Assembly: GCA_949752745.1 (NCBI GenBank) | Contig: OX457029.1 | Location: forward strand, 8,843,511 to 8,907,510 | Source: Protula sp. h YS-2021 | Taxonomy: Eukaryota; Annelida; Polychaeta; Sabellida; Serpulidae | DNA: 64,000 nt | Reading direction: 5' to 3' | Shown: piece after piece, positions 11,881 to 24,400 of the stretch | Layout of the letters: each line of letters opens with the position of its first letter | Numbering within the stretch: the stretch's first letter is position 1 | Notes under the pieces: generated by a model | What the model saw: only the letters and a program-made list of their open reading frames with translations | What the model was told of the DNA's origin: nothing | Databases searched by the model: none | Program-made: the position numbers and the translations under genes

Positions 11881-13562
11881 CTTGGCCCACAAGGTTGCTA
11901 TTCACAATACAGGGTTTACCCTTGCCTGAAACTTTTGTGCTGTCAAACTAGGATTTCGGCGCTTTTTCTAGCCACTTTCCGTGATAAATAGGCATTGCGA
12001 AAGGTATTTTGACCTTGGTTTCAGCTTGACCTGTGAGGTCGTCAAGCGCTTTCAGCGAGATCTTATGACTCTCTATGTGTTCCAAATACGAAGCTCCGCG
12101 GACCCAAACGCTTTGAAGAGTTTTCTGGAAATCGCTTTTGTAGAAAAAATAATGACTTCAACTTGCCCTTTGAAATAAAAAAAACTGCAGATTCACCGAG
12201 ACCTTGTCATCTTACACACGTGTGCCAAATGTTTTCTTTCTCCGTCAAATAGTGTAGGAGGAATTTTCTGAAAACCATCCAACCGTCAAAACAGAGAAGA
12301 ACCCCCCCCCCCCCCCCAAAAAAAAAAAAAATGCAAAGAATTCCGGAAAAAATACAAACTTATTCCAAGTTGCAAACCAAGTTTGCAAGTGGACACTAAA
12401 CACAGTTCCACTCAGGCCGCATAAACAACCCAAGCTCCTGTGGTCATCCATAAACTGCGTAGCAATTTACCCAGTTTTGTCGTGTCACCCATTCACATAA
12501 GCATACGCAAATTTTTATAACCTCTCCCTCCCCCCACACACAGCCTCTGCGCCTAAGTATTTTATGGAAGGCCACCCCTGCAACCCCCCCCCCCCTCCTC
12601 CGTTTCGTTTGCTTTTATCCATTATGGAAAAACTATTCGTGTTGGAGGGGGAGAGTTACCCATTTTGTGTTTTGTGTGTTTTTTCATTATGCAGGCATGT
12701 AAACAAAACCTTTAAAAACCTTTATTTTTATCCCAAACCTTTATTTTGCTCAAAAGATGTTTAGAAACCCTTTATTTTGGTCGATCTTTTGGTTTTTCTT
12801 TAATTGTTATTAGAAAATTTTCAATGGCTGAATTTCTGCATGTAATACCTTATTTAATTTTTGCATATAATACACTGCACTTCAGTACTATAAATTATAG
12901 GTGAATTTGAAAATACATGGCGAGTAACGGTTGGGTGGGAAGGCCTTAGCTTTCAGAAGATACAAGTTCGTGTGAAAGCTGTTATCTACCATCCCACCTT
13001 GGATGCCGTGCAGAAGTATGGCCGGAGCCTGCTTTACTGATATTATTGAAGATCACATCAAATTATTCCAGCTCATCCAACCATATTTTCAGTGCTGCCA
13101 CACGAAATTTTCGAAACACTGCTCTAAAAAAGATATTTCATTCAAAAACAGGATAAATCACTTATGATTTTCAGTTATTTATTTTCTTCCACGTATTCAT
13201 TTGCATTTATACGATGCGATATCAGGCGGGCGGACAGTTAGCATGAAAATAAATGAAAATATCTTTTATATTTTCTGCAAAAACTTCAGGCTAAAAGAAC
13301 AAGTCTGGTTTTCCAATACACACTTTTAAGTAAATTAACAAAGAACAGAATGTCTGAAACTGAACATCGAGCGTTAATATTTTTCTTGAAAAAGTATGGT
13401 GTCGGCGGTATTTCATTGTATAAAAATTTGCTGACCTGGGAATGGGCTGCTTCTTTTTCTCTCCAGCGTGGGTTTAAATGGTATGGCTAATAAAGTTTAA
13501 TTACAGAATACCTTCATATCAGCTATAGGTTGTTATTGTATAAGCTTTTATTGGTTCTACTC

Positions 13563-13813
13563 CAGGGTTGAGACTTCGTAACATTTTTCGGTCGCCCGGC
13601 ACAACAGTTAGTCGCCCGGCACAACAGTTAGTCGCCCGGCGCTTTTTTTGCAAAATTTGTCTAGACTGCCTCACATGAAATAACAATAACAAAATGGTGT
13701 TTAAGAGAATCAACAGTATTTACCTGAAAATACTCAGAAAAAAGTTAGTCGCCGCTCGGGCGACCAACTCGAAAGAGTTGGTCGCCACGGGCGACCGCGA
13801 AATCTCAACCCTG
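13563..13813. mobile_element. hAT-like MITE, 251 bp
   Basis: Terminal inverted repeats of 16 bp (CAGGGTTGAGAYTTCG, one mismatch) bound a 251-bp segment without coding capacity. Inside each end is GGTCGCCCG, and the left half has a three-fold repeat GTCGCCCGGCACAACAGTTA. The CAGGG start fits hAT-type elements. A clean 8-bp target-site duplication was not seen, so the superfamily is an inference. Confidence 0.6.
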
Positions 13814-14190
13814 TACTTAGAAAAGCGTGTGTGCCAAACATTTTTTCTTTCAAGAAAATGGATTATGTGCTTTAAGGACAAGGGTTTTTTTTCTGAATTT
13901 AATGACCTGTTCAAAGGCAAGAAACAGTGTATTTTTTTCTCGGTCTTATAGGTTTATGCAAAATTAATAGTATGCAAATTACATAGAGTATAACCTTCGT
14001 CACGACCCAAAAATATGTCGTGATGAGCTCAAGTTCGATACACTAGATGTCGTTACATGAAAGTTAAACGGTAGAAAGGTCAAAGTAAATACAAATCGGT
14101 CATCCAAAAATATTCACTCTTCTCGGAGATTGCTTCTAAAATGCGTTCTCAAATCCCCTGTAGCGTTTTACTGCCATTTTTTTTGGGGGC

Positions 14191-15159
14191 TCAATAACAG
14201 CTGTTTAGCTTCTTAATGTCTGGGAAAGCTGATGGTGGCAGAGTGATCGCGACATCACGAGTGTGGACATTCCGCTTCGCGACACAACACAGCATTGATA
14301 CCAAGGTCAGGAGTATTAAAGCGAGCAATGAAGTGGCGATCCATGGAAAAAGCAATGGCGTCACAACGCCTATCCGGCTGGGGCCAAGTCTGGATTCAAC
14401 GCAAAACGGGGGGTTAAATCCTTGTGCGCAGCCGTTGTCACACCAGCCAGTCGTGGCGTTGCAAACCTTGGCGTTATGGCAATGGCCAGAACAACGAAAA
14501 ACACAGCCAGGTCCAAACGTTCCATATGGACAGGACGTGTCGCGTACACTTCCAGCATTCGGCATGTCAGGCATCGGACATATCTCCAAATGGAGAGCAA
14601 CACTTTTATTGAACTGTTGCTGCAACTGCAGCTGAAATGTCTGCCCTGGATTCCAGCCATCGTCAAGGAAAGCTGTAGTTGCGACTCTGTATGAGCGCAC
14701 ACCTTCGGTACGAGAACTTTGATCGCTTCGCTCGTAATCAACGACGCCAGTGGAACGGTCAGCGGCATTGCAGCTGTAATGTATTCCCAGAATATGACCC
14801 TCAGTGACCTTGATGGGCTCTCTCGGCGTGAAGGTTTGTACCTGGTTACTGCATTTTGCGTAAATATTGACTTTACTCATCAATTCAAATCCCGTATCAC
14901 AGTGACGTTTCCAGAACGACAAAAAGAAGTCTCCATCTCTTACGGCGTAGAATGTAACCGACGAGACGATACCGGAAGTGGGAACGGTGACATCCGGAAA
15001 GACATTGCACCACGTGCCGGGGGACGAGTTGAGACTGCCCGGAATGTCCCGTCCATCACCCTTCAAGACGGCACATGTTAGTTCGTCGCTCTCGGCCAAC
15101 TTTAAACCTCGGCACAAACCCAGAAGCAGTAGAAACGAAACAAAGTTCTCAGAAGTCAC
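14191..15159 (-). CDS. Type I membrane protein with one EGF-like module; start is GTG
   Basis: A single uninterrupted frame of 322 residues. Residues 5-22 form a signal peptide (FVSFLLLLGLCRGL). Residues about 28-195 are an uncharacterised extracellular region rich in beta-strand-like sequence with N-glycosylation sites. Residues about 210-253 are a cysteine-dense EGF/MEGF-like module (CPYGTFGPGC through CAQGFNPPFC). Residues about 265-294 are one transmembrane helix, followed by a 28-residue tail. It resembles the short scavenger-receptor/MEGF-like proteins expanded in invertebrates; no function can be assigned. The codon at the expected initiator is GTG. An in-frame TAA lies five codons upstream, and the next in-frame ATG is past the signal peptide (near residue 94). 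Either a short upstream exon supplies the ATG, or the start was lost and this is a recent pseudogene. Being intronless, it could be a retrocopy. Confidence 0.7.
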   Translation of the reverse strand: MTSENFVSFLLLLGLCRGLKLAESDELTCAVLKGDGRDIPGSLNSSPGTWCNVFPDVTVPTSGIVSSVTFYAVRDGDFFLSFWKRHCDTGFELMSKVNIYAKCSNQVQTFTPREPIKVTEGHILGIHYSCNAADRSTGVVDYERSDQSSRTEGVRSYRVATTAFLDDGWNPGQTFQLQLQQQFNKSVALHLEICPMPDMPNAGSVRDTSCPYGTFGPGCVFRCSGHCHNAKVCNATTGWCDNGCAQGFNPPFCVESRLGPSRIGVVTPLLFPWIATSLLALILLTLVSMLCCVAKRNVHTRDVAITLPPSAFPDIKKLNSCY

Positions 15160-17400
15160 AACTTTTCTCCTTTACATGTATATATTGAATTAAAATATTT
15201 ATATTCTTTGAGCAATTCAACAAGCTATTTAATGAAACAAAACCGTTGCTTGCACAAATTTCAGAATACAAGTTAGTTCATTGCGTCATGTCTCAAGTTT
15301 AACAGTTTAACGCATATCCCGGTGAACAGGTTTTATACTTGTCTCAATCCAGACATGAGCGTCAAGCTTCGTGCCAGTGTCCCACAGTGACACAATTCCA
15401 TGGCCGCTGTATCTGTCTCAAGTAATTCGAGGCGCAAATAATTTAACCTCACTGTTTCAACTTCAGAGTGAGTCTCCCTATGATCGAATTTTTCCCCAAA
15501 CGACACACGAAAAATCTATGTTTTGAGGATACCGGTGTCATTTCAACGTTGGAAAAAGACGAAATGTATGCTCGCCTCCCGTAGTCGCCTCCACAACCGG
15601 TAAGACGCCCCATCACCCCCCCCCCCTAACCCATCATCCTCCCTAACCTATCACCCTCCCTAAACCATCGCTCTCCCAAACCCATCACCCTCCCAAACCC
15701 ACCACCCTCCCTAACCTATCACCCTCCCTAACACATCCCCTCCTTAACCCATCATCCCCCAAACCCATCAACCCCCCTAACCTATCACCCTCCCTATCCC
15801 ATCGCCCTCCCTAACCCATCACTCTCCCAAACCCATCAACCTCCCAAACCTATCACCCTCCCTAACCCATCACCCTCCCTAACCAACACCCTTATACTGA
15901 TAACGATTTTCGCCTGAATCTTTCCGATTTAATTTCTTTCAGGTTCAAACATCGATAGAATCCCCCATTGCATAACACAATGACACTTTTGTTTTTGGCA
16001 TGACGAGGTCGAAAAGGAGTAACAAATAATTTTTTCAGGACGATTCTAAGCTGCTGAAATTAAACCAGTTTTATCAAACTGGGCGCGTGTTATTACTTTA
16101 CACTGAGCATGCACTTTCATCTTTACTGTTAACGCTTCTATAAATAAGGCAATGGCTTTGACACAGACCAGTTGCATATACTCCCCCCTCACCCCCCCCC
16201 CCTCACCCACCTCCCTCTTTTTTTCTTGTCTGACACATTTTTTTTTCAAAAAATGCCATAAAGAAATTTCTTGTTCTCTCATATTTAAGGGGAAGAAAAC
16301 ATTGTGGACGGCCGATAAACCTTACATTTGAAGCAATAATTAGCACTTTCACTTTCCTCGAAGAAAAAATGCGTCCGACGAGTCCAAATATTTTCAATAT
16401 GCAAATTTGATCCATCTGGCTGAATTTAGCCAGCGAGTTTTACTATCACAGTTTAAACGTTGGGTACGCATGCACTGACTGGGAGTGGGAGCGGGAGTGG
16501 GGGGGGGGGGGGGGACCTCTTGTGCTATGCGCGCGTGCCGTGGTTACAGTCACTTGGGTAAGTGATATTTAAAATTTTGGCGTACAGGATGGAAGGTTAG
16601 AGGCAAGCATTCAGAAAGAGTTCATCGTACGATAAAGTGGCACCAACCCATCTTCATCTGTCTTACAAAGGAATATTAGCTTACCCCCCCCCCCCCCCCC
16701 CCGAGTCTCTCTTAGACTACTTCGGCCGTTAACTGACCCCCCATTGGACATCATATGTTATACAAAGACGACAATGATAAAATTATTCTGGTGCAATGAT
16801 AACTTAATATTTTTCCCTCATTGGAGCGTTTTTGGTCGGGAGGGTGGGGGAGGGGGCATCCCTGGTCTGTATTTACGTATATAAGTTTTTACTTAAGGTT
16901 TCTTTCTCTCGCGCAATTCTGCCCGGATTCCGGACCCTCTTGAAAAAAATACTTGTTTTGGCGATTCGCAAAATAGGCCAAATGGCCAAATTTTGAAAGT
17001 TTTTGTTAGCCAATTTTCAAAATGCGCTTCCCAGACGTTTGATCGGATTCCTTTCAACATTGCACGAATCTCCCCTGGGTAGTACTTTCTCTAAAAACTA
17101 CCTTTTTGGTAGGTGACGGGGGGAGGGGGGGGGAGGGATTCGCCAAAAATTAACACTGGTTTGTTACGTGTCAGATACCAAGCCAAGGAGATACTTGGCA
17201 GAATTACAAAGTGATTTGAGTCACCATGATCACTAGAACCTGGCCAGCTCTGACTTTGTCGTATGCACAGGAGGGATATGGAAGTCTAAATGCGCCCGCC
17301 ATAGAATGTTTCTGACGGTAAGATTGCCCTGAGTAGGACTATGTTCTGAGACCAGTTGGCTCGCGAAATTACAGCCAATAGCTGGTAAGATTCAGCTGCC
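15160..17400. other. Intergenic, no gene seen
   Basis: No supported gene. It contains the CCTAACCCATCACC minisatellite at 15600-15895, G and C homopolymers near 16498-16514 and 16684-16702, and at 16920-17150 diverged copies of a TTTTGGCGATTCGC-containing repeat that is more extensive at 53640-54500. Confidence 0.6.
15600..15895. repeat. 17-bp C-rich minisatellite
   Basis: Degenerate units around CCTAACCCATCACCCTC, about 17 copies with indels. CCCTAA occurs within units but not as a pure 6-bp telomere repeat. Confidence 0.85.
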
Positions 17401-17419
17401 CAAAGCCCGGTGATAAGTC

Positions 17420-18030
17420 ATGGAATATATACATCCAGGTGATGGAACAATGCAAAAGACATGGAACATGAACATCCAGTTTATGGAACAATGCAAAAGT
17501 CCTGGAATATGAACATCCAGGTGATGGTACAATGCAAAAGAGATGGAATATGAACATCCGGTTTATGGGAGAATGCAAAAGACATGGAACATGAACATAC
17601 AGGTGATGGAACAATGCAAAAGACATGGAACATGAACATCCAGGTGATGGAACAATGCAAAAGACGTGGAACACGAACATCCAGGTTATGGAACAGTGCA
17701 AAAGACATGGAATATGAACATCCGGGTTGTGGAACAATGCAAAAGACATGGAATATGAACCTCTAGGTTGTGGAACAATGCAAAAGACATGGAATATGAA
17801 CATCCAAGTTATGGAACAATGCAAAAGACATGGAATATGAACATCCATGTGATGGAACAATGCAAAAGCCTTGGAATATGAACATCCAGGTGATGGAACA
17901 ATGCAAAAGACATGGAACATGAACATCCAGGTTATGGAACAATGCAAGATATGTAATATGAACATCCAGGTTATAGAACAATGCAAAAGACATGGAATAT
18001 GAACATCCGGGTTGTGGAACAATGCAAAAG
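17420..18030. repeat. 41-bp minisatellite
   Basis: About 15 copies of a 41-bp unit containing GATGGAACAATGCAAAAGAC and ATGGAATATGAACATCCAGG. As 41 is not a multiple of three, the long minus-strand open frames across it are repeat artefacts. Confidence 0.93.
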
Positions 18031-18054
18031 AAAAAAAAAACATATGGCACAGCA

Positions 18055-18060
18055 TTTATT
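18055..18060 (-). terminator. Candidate DDRGK1 polyadenylation signal
   Basis: AATAAA on the minus strand, the first canonical hexamer downstream of the DDRGK1 stop at 18427. If used, the MITE at 18077-18293 lies inside the 3' UTR. Confidence 0.4.
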
Positions 18061-18076
18061 ATGTAATGTTCTTTTA

Positions 18077-18293
18077 GGGCCGATTTCACAACTTAAGTCT
18101 AGACCTGATTGGAGCAATCTCAGTCTAGACCGAGGTTAAGACTGGGTTACAGACCACAGTGAATTTCACAGCCGCGGTCCAGACCACATTCATGTGTGAC
18201 TTCTATGTCTGTATAAACTGACACAGTCCTGCCAGGACTGGGTTTGAAACCTGGTTTCAGACTAGGTCTAGACTTAAGTTGTGAAATCGGCCC
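18077..18293. mobile_element. PIF/Harbinger-type MITE, 217 bp, TTA target duplication
   Basis: Terminal inverted repeats of about 30 bp start GGGCCGATTTCACAACTTAA and continue with GTCTAGACCT; the right end is the reverse complement. The element is flanked on both sides by TTA. A 3-bp TWA duplication with GGGCC-like termini is typical of PIF/Harbinger elements. The interior carries further AGACC/GGTCT motifs and no ORF. It sits between the DDRGK1 stop codon and the nearest minus-strand AATAAA. Confidence 0.8.
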
Positions 18294-18426
18294 TTAATCG
18301 GTCTCAAACCAGGTCGTTTCCTTGTTTTTTTTTTTTCGTTTGGAAGCCATACAAATACATAGCAGACTAAGAGCACATGTTTACTTTCCGCGTTACACAC
18401 ACTTCTTCCTTAAGCGTACGATGTCA

Positions 18427-21400
18427 TTAAGAGGACACTTTTGCGACAAGTTTCGTGTGAGTGCTCTGATTGTCTGGACTGAGATTAATGAGTTTATTGC
18501 TGGATTCCGCCAGCTCCGCGATGGACACGCGGCCGCGCTGCTTGATGAATTTCGCCACAGCTTCGTATTCTTCCTTGGTTATATAAATAAATTTGCCACG
18601 ATCATCGAGAACCCCGGAAAGTCTATCTGCTTCTTGCAGTTCTTTTATGCGGTCTATTACGTCCTGTAAACAAAGGGAAACGATTGGTAGCCGTGCAAGT
18701 AAAGTGCATGTGTACTTAATTTATCAGCAGAATCAACCACTACATAGATGTGATTCCTGCAGAATAAGTGAATACACAGATCGCCTCGTTAATGTAACTG
18801 AAATGTTTTTTTTTTTTAATGTAGAGTTGAAAAGCATGTTATAGAATTTTGTTTGTCAGAGTTTGGAGCTAAATCGTACTTGATGTGTTTCAAAGATACA
18901 CATTTTCCAAAAACTTGTGACTGCAACTTTAAACAGGATCCAGAAAGCCTTCATTCAAGGCTTTATAACTGAACTTTCGGAATTCTGTCACTTTCTAACG
19001 CTTCGAATAAATGTCTCAGCAGATTTTGGGTGAAGGAACCTCTCACTTATGGTTTTTTTTACATAATATTTTACTCCTACTTTTTATCTCGGATTCGACA
19101 ACATTTTTAAGACCAAATCATTTGGTTACTGTCCCGTCCATCCCCCCCCCACCCCCCCCCCCCTCCGTTCGTGCCACTGGCTGTTAAATCAACTATTCAT
19201 TACAATACGAAGATAACTTAAATTAATACCTGTGTTTTTAATTTGAAGTGAACAGCAAGGTCTTCTAGCATAACAACCTTCATATCCTGAAAAATTGAAC
19301 ACCAAACTGTAATGACATCATTTTCTCATTTGTCTGTTCTACGTAGAGAAAACACTGAAAGGGTCAGTTTTTTTACATCACATTTTTCACTTTTAAATCA
19401 CCATGACCTTTACCACTGGTTGCAAATGGATGCTGACGCCAGATCATTTTAGCCACGAATTCTGGGTGCACTCACGAATCATTACTGCATCATTACTGCA
19501 CCGTTCTGCGTAGAGACAACATTTAAGGGCTCAATTCTTTTACATCACTTTTTTTGCACTTTTAAATTCACCATGTTTCTAACCACTGGTTGCAAACAGA
19601 TGCTTGCGCCAGTGCTGTGAATAGATCATTTTAGCCAACAATTCTGGGCGCACTCACGAATCATTACTGCACCACTGGCGCAATTGTAAAAACACGAATT
19701 TATAACCAGATAATGAATTGAAGAGCAAATAACATTATAAAAGTCCTACATAAGTATGAGACGTCAGTACACAAGCCTTACATAAGTATCAGACGTCAGT
19801 ACACAAACCTTCACAAATATCAGACGTCACTTTACAAGCCTTACATAAAAATCAGACGTCAGTACATAAACTTTACATAAGTATCAGACGTCAGTACACA
19901 AGCCTTACATAAGTATCAGACGTCAGTACCCAAGCCTTACATAAGTATCAGACGTCAGTACACAAGCCTTACAGAAGTATCAGACGTCAGTACACACGCC
20001 TTACATAAGTATCATTCGGATATTATTTACCTTTATGTATTCGATGAACTGCTGAAGAAGCGACTCCGTCTAAAACAAAACATTCGTGAAAACTCAACAT
20101 CGATTTTCTCACCTTCGAGGAGGAGGAGGGGGGGGGGGGTCGATGGGGGAGTGGTGATGGCTGACATATCTGTATTATCTTTACTTTATTTATTGTATTT
20201 TGGTTAAAAAATCCATAATTTCGCTGGTTCGATTTTAAACGTCTCTAGCAAAAGTGTGAATGTGAGCGTGTGCTTTCATTTGAATACAGTCGAATTTCCG
20301 TCCCTACTCACGTCTTGAAATTCACACGCGTCCGTGCCTTCTTCTTCCACGGTGAACTGTTCTTTTAACTTGAGGTATTCTTCATATTCTTCCTTTTCTT
20401 TCTGTTCTTTTAGAGCCTTTTCCTCCGCTTCCTGTGAAAGTAAAGACACTGTTATTCCGCACGTATTCCGCACGTATTCTGCACGTATTCCGCACGTATT
20501 CCACACTTGTTCCGTACTTATTCTGCACGTATTCCGCACTTATTCTGCACGTATTCCGCACTTATTCCGCACGTATTAAGCAATTAAGTGTCAAAACGCA
20601 TTTTAGCACGAGTTTAAAATATCCGCTGACAAAAGATCACACAAACTCAACAGAAAGCAGATGGGAGAACTGTTATTCCAATCGCCACCACGGTTTGTTT
20701 ACATACCCACGCCACATGGTTTGTTTACATACCCTCATCATGGTTTGTTTACATACCCTCGCCACAAGGTTTGTTTACATACCCTCATCATGGTTTGTTT
20801 ACATACCCTCGCCATGGTTTGTTTGCATACCCTCACTATGGTGTGTTTACATACCCTCGTCACGGTTTGTTTACATACTGGGCATGGTTTGTTTACATGC
20901 CCTCGTCATGGTTTGTTTGCATACCCTCACTATGGTGTGTTTACATACCCTCGTCACGGTTTGTTTACATACTCGTCACGGCTTGTTTACATACTCGTCA
21001 CGGTTTGTTTACATACTCGCCACGGTTTGTTTACATAACCCTCGCCATGGCTTGTTTACATACTCGCCACGGTTTGTTTACATACTCGCCACGGTTTGTT
21101 TACATACCCTGACAGCCTCTTCAGCCGCCTCTTGTTCCTCTCGTTTCTTCCTTAACTCGTCCTGTCTTTCTTGTCTCTGCTTTCTCTCCTCTCTGTCTTG
21201 CAGCTCTGCCTACAATAAATCACTACAGAAGATAACATCAGATATTACGCCGATTTCTCTAAAACACGAACATTCATATGCAATCAACCCTCTCCTCAGA
21301 TCTTAGCGGTGGGTCACTATCTTTTCGGTGTGGAGCTCTCCGACACCCCAGCGCTGACGTCCGTACGCCCTAATTACGCGGAATCGAGGGTATCAAATAC

Positions 21401-24400
21401 TATTACCCGTATTACTCCGCGCCTTTCGGACCAGCAAAACAAGTAGAACATGTTACCTCTCGTTGTCTCGCTCTTTCTTCTTTCTCTTGTAACTTGCGCA
21501 GTTTCTTGGCACCGACTTTGCCGGCAGGAAGCGCCACCGGTTCCGACTCCGCCTCTTCATCTTTTCAACAAATAAATCGTGTCTTTCTCCAGGACATCTC
21601 GACCATCACGCAACGCAGTTTTTATAACTGATGTACCCTCTCCCAGCCTCGTTGGCTTATCAAATTGCTGTGGCTGGGGGGGAGGGGGAAGTCGTATCTC
21701 ATTGGACGAAGGTTGGAGTTATAAATTCAGGGTCACGTCTCAAATCTGGGACGCGATGGAGGCTGACAGTGCACCCAAATACTGACTCACAGAACAACAG
21801 TAGGTTAGCTGTTGCAATCCCTGAATTCAAAATTCCCACCCATTGCCATTAAGTTTCGAACTGTCCTTTTGGAGAATTCCTTGGGTCGGCCAGGGTGAGT
21901 CAGCTGTTTTTTTTTATTTACTTCAGAACTCACAGGTTGACAATGTGCAAGAACAATAGCAGACTGACTCATTGACATACTAATCGACAGTTCCCTCCTC
22001 CCCCTACTCCCCTCCCCCCGGTCATTCTTCAAATAACCGCATGAGGAAAAAATCCAGTCGCATAGATTCCGAGTAACTGCCATGGTTACTATCTGCCATG
22101 GCTACTATCTGCCATGGCTACTATCTGCCATGGTTACTATCTGCCATGGCTACTATCTGCCATGGCTACTATCTGCCATGGTTACTATCTGCCATGGCTA
22201 CTATCTGCCATGGCCACTATCTGCCATGGCTACTATCTGCCATGGCTACTATCTGCCATGGCTACTATCTGCCATGGTTACTATCTGCCATGGCTACTAT
22301 CTGCCATGGCTACTATCTGCCATGGCTACTATCTGCCATGGCTACTATCTGCCATGGTTACTATCTGCCATGGCTACTATCTGCCATGGCTACTATCTGC
22401 CATGGTTACTATCTGCCATGGCTACTATCTGCCATGGCCACTATCTGCCATGGCTACTATCTGCCATGGCTACTATCTGCCATGGCTACTATCTGCCATG
22501 GCTACTATCTGCCATGGCTACTATCTGCCATGGTTACTATCTGCCATGGCTACTATCTGCCATGGCTACTATCTGCCATGGCTACTATCTGCCATGGCTA
22601 CTATCTGCCATGGCTACTATCTGCCATGGTTACTATCTGCCATGGCTACTATCTGCCATGGCTACTATCTGCCGCAGTTACTAACACCACATTGGAGGTC
22701 GTTTTGGTAATTGTACCACATTGCGGACACATTTTCAGAAGTAATACCTGAATCATCCTGTCTGTCCCTCATCCTGTTCCGAGCCGCGCCCACGCGCCTG
22801 CGCGCGCCTCCGACATTGACCGCAGCGCGTCGCTGGAGCGCGGCCTGCTCCCTCTCCACGGGCTGAGCTTCATCCCCTACACGACACAGCATTACGACAT
22901 GCATTACTACTCAATGTACACATATAATGCACCCAACCCCCCTCCGCCCCCCCCTCCTTCAGCACAAAACTGTTATTCCGAGCATGGAGATTTTGGGAAG
23001 ATGGATTGTCACTCATTGCATCAAATATCCGCGGAAGAAAAAGGAAAGAAAAAATGGCAGGCATTTAAAATTAATCAGAATGGGCACCTTTGGGTGCCAA
23101 ATATATCTGTGATATTTAATGATCTTCAGGATTTACACAGATTTCTCGGTTTAAGCATAATGGAATTTTTCGTACAATTTCAATATTTTTCAATCAGCTT
23201 TTTACGCCAAAATTTTCCAATAATTCCCAGTTTCAGACTTCCAGTGCCCAAATAAAAAGACATTCAGCATTTCAATGATACAGGTCTATTATATCTTTAT
23301 CAGTTTATCAGTAGTTGCAATCGAAACGCATCAAAAACACCGTGAACATCTGAAATTTCTTCGAAGCTCCGGAATATGAATTGGCTTTCAGAGATGTGAT
23401 TTGGTTTATTTGAACCTCGATGCCCTGAACCGCTCGCGAGAAGACCTACCAGCTGTTCCCTGTTACTGGATCTGCCTGCCATACCTGTCCTATGAACGCA
23501 GAAAGGGTCCGGGAGCGTCCCTCACCAACCGAAATGCGTGCCCATGTAACAACGTCCGCTAAACGCGGGAGGGCCAGGTTTGAAAGTCAAATAATTCAAT
23601 AATGCTTGATTTTTATAACACCAAAGGGTGAAAATAAGTTGAACAATGTTAATTCTTTTCTTTTGGCGACAGGAAAATAAAAATATTAGAAAATTGATTG
23701 TTATTTTACTTTTTTGTTGAAATGTCGGTAGTTCAGTGTTGAATACCTATTGTTATTTTTTGTTTTTTTTTAATTGATTTGTGTTTTCAATATTGTTTTA
23801 TATTATTTTATTTCCAAGGCAAGAAAGTAATTTTTTCACATAATTTGCAACCTAAAATGATGAAATAATGACAAAAATTCAATTTCTGTGACATTTGATT
23901 TATCTGTAGTCTATTCCGGAATAGCCTACCAAAAAAATATCTGGTTTCTTATTTACTTCAGAATTGTTATTTTAAATAATACGATGCTATATATATATAT
24001 ATATATATATTCGGCTCAATTCATATGTATGCTGTTGTTTTATTGAAGTCCAAACAATCAGAATCAGGTTTATTAAAACTCATTGCAACCGTCAGGTTGA
24101 AAAATCATGGTATATACATAAATGCATTACTTGTTATCATCTTGATGTAAAAAATAACATTTAGTGATAATTAAAGTAATGAAGAAGGTTCGTTACAAGT
24201 TCTAAAATTATAAGTTTGCAAGTTTCTTTGCCCCTTTCAGTTTTAGCATTGTATTCTAATTGTTAGCAGTTTATCTTGGTTTAATCTTGAAGATTAAATA
24301 AGCAATATGGAATGAGAGAGTTTTTGCATTTAGCAGTTCTTATTTGTGGTAAAGGAAGTTTATTGGCTGATCTTAGAGTATGGTTTATATTTCGGTGTTT

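Larger units (their letters stand above)
9841..13562. other. Intergenic stretch with decayed repeats
   Basis: No intact gene is visible. It holds the MULE remnant (about 10480-11240), the diverged tandem repeat at 11440-11880, homopolymer runs near 12300 and 12585, and a CCTTTATTTT-rich patch near 12705-12780. The rest (9841-10480, 11880-13560) shows nothing recognisable. Confidence 0.6.

Noticed and set aside
15600..15895. Telomere-like CCCTAA repeats
   Set aside because: Units are about 17 bp with CATCACC inserts, not a pure telomeric hexamer, and the array is interstitial.
17369..18055. 228-codon minus-strand ORF of repeated His/Cys/Phe peptides
   Set aside because: It is produced by the 41-bp minisatellite; the same motifs appear in the other frames.
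20434..21306. 290-codon plus-strand ORF
   Set aside because: It runs antisense through the donor-repeat array and DDRGK1 exons 4 and 5; repetitive and on the wrong strand.
22082..22751. Three overlapping plus-strand ORFs of about 200 codons
   Set aside because: They are translations of a 16-bp tandem repeat, open only because no frame of the unit contains a stop.
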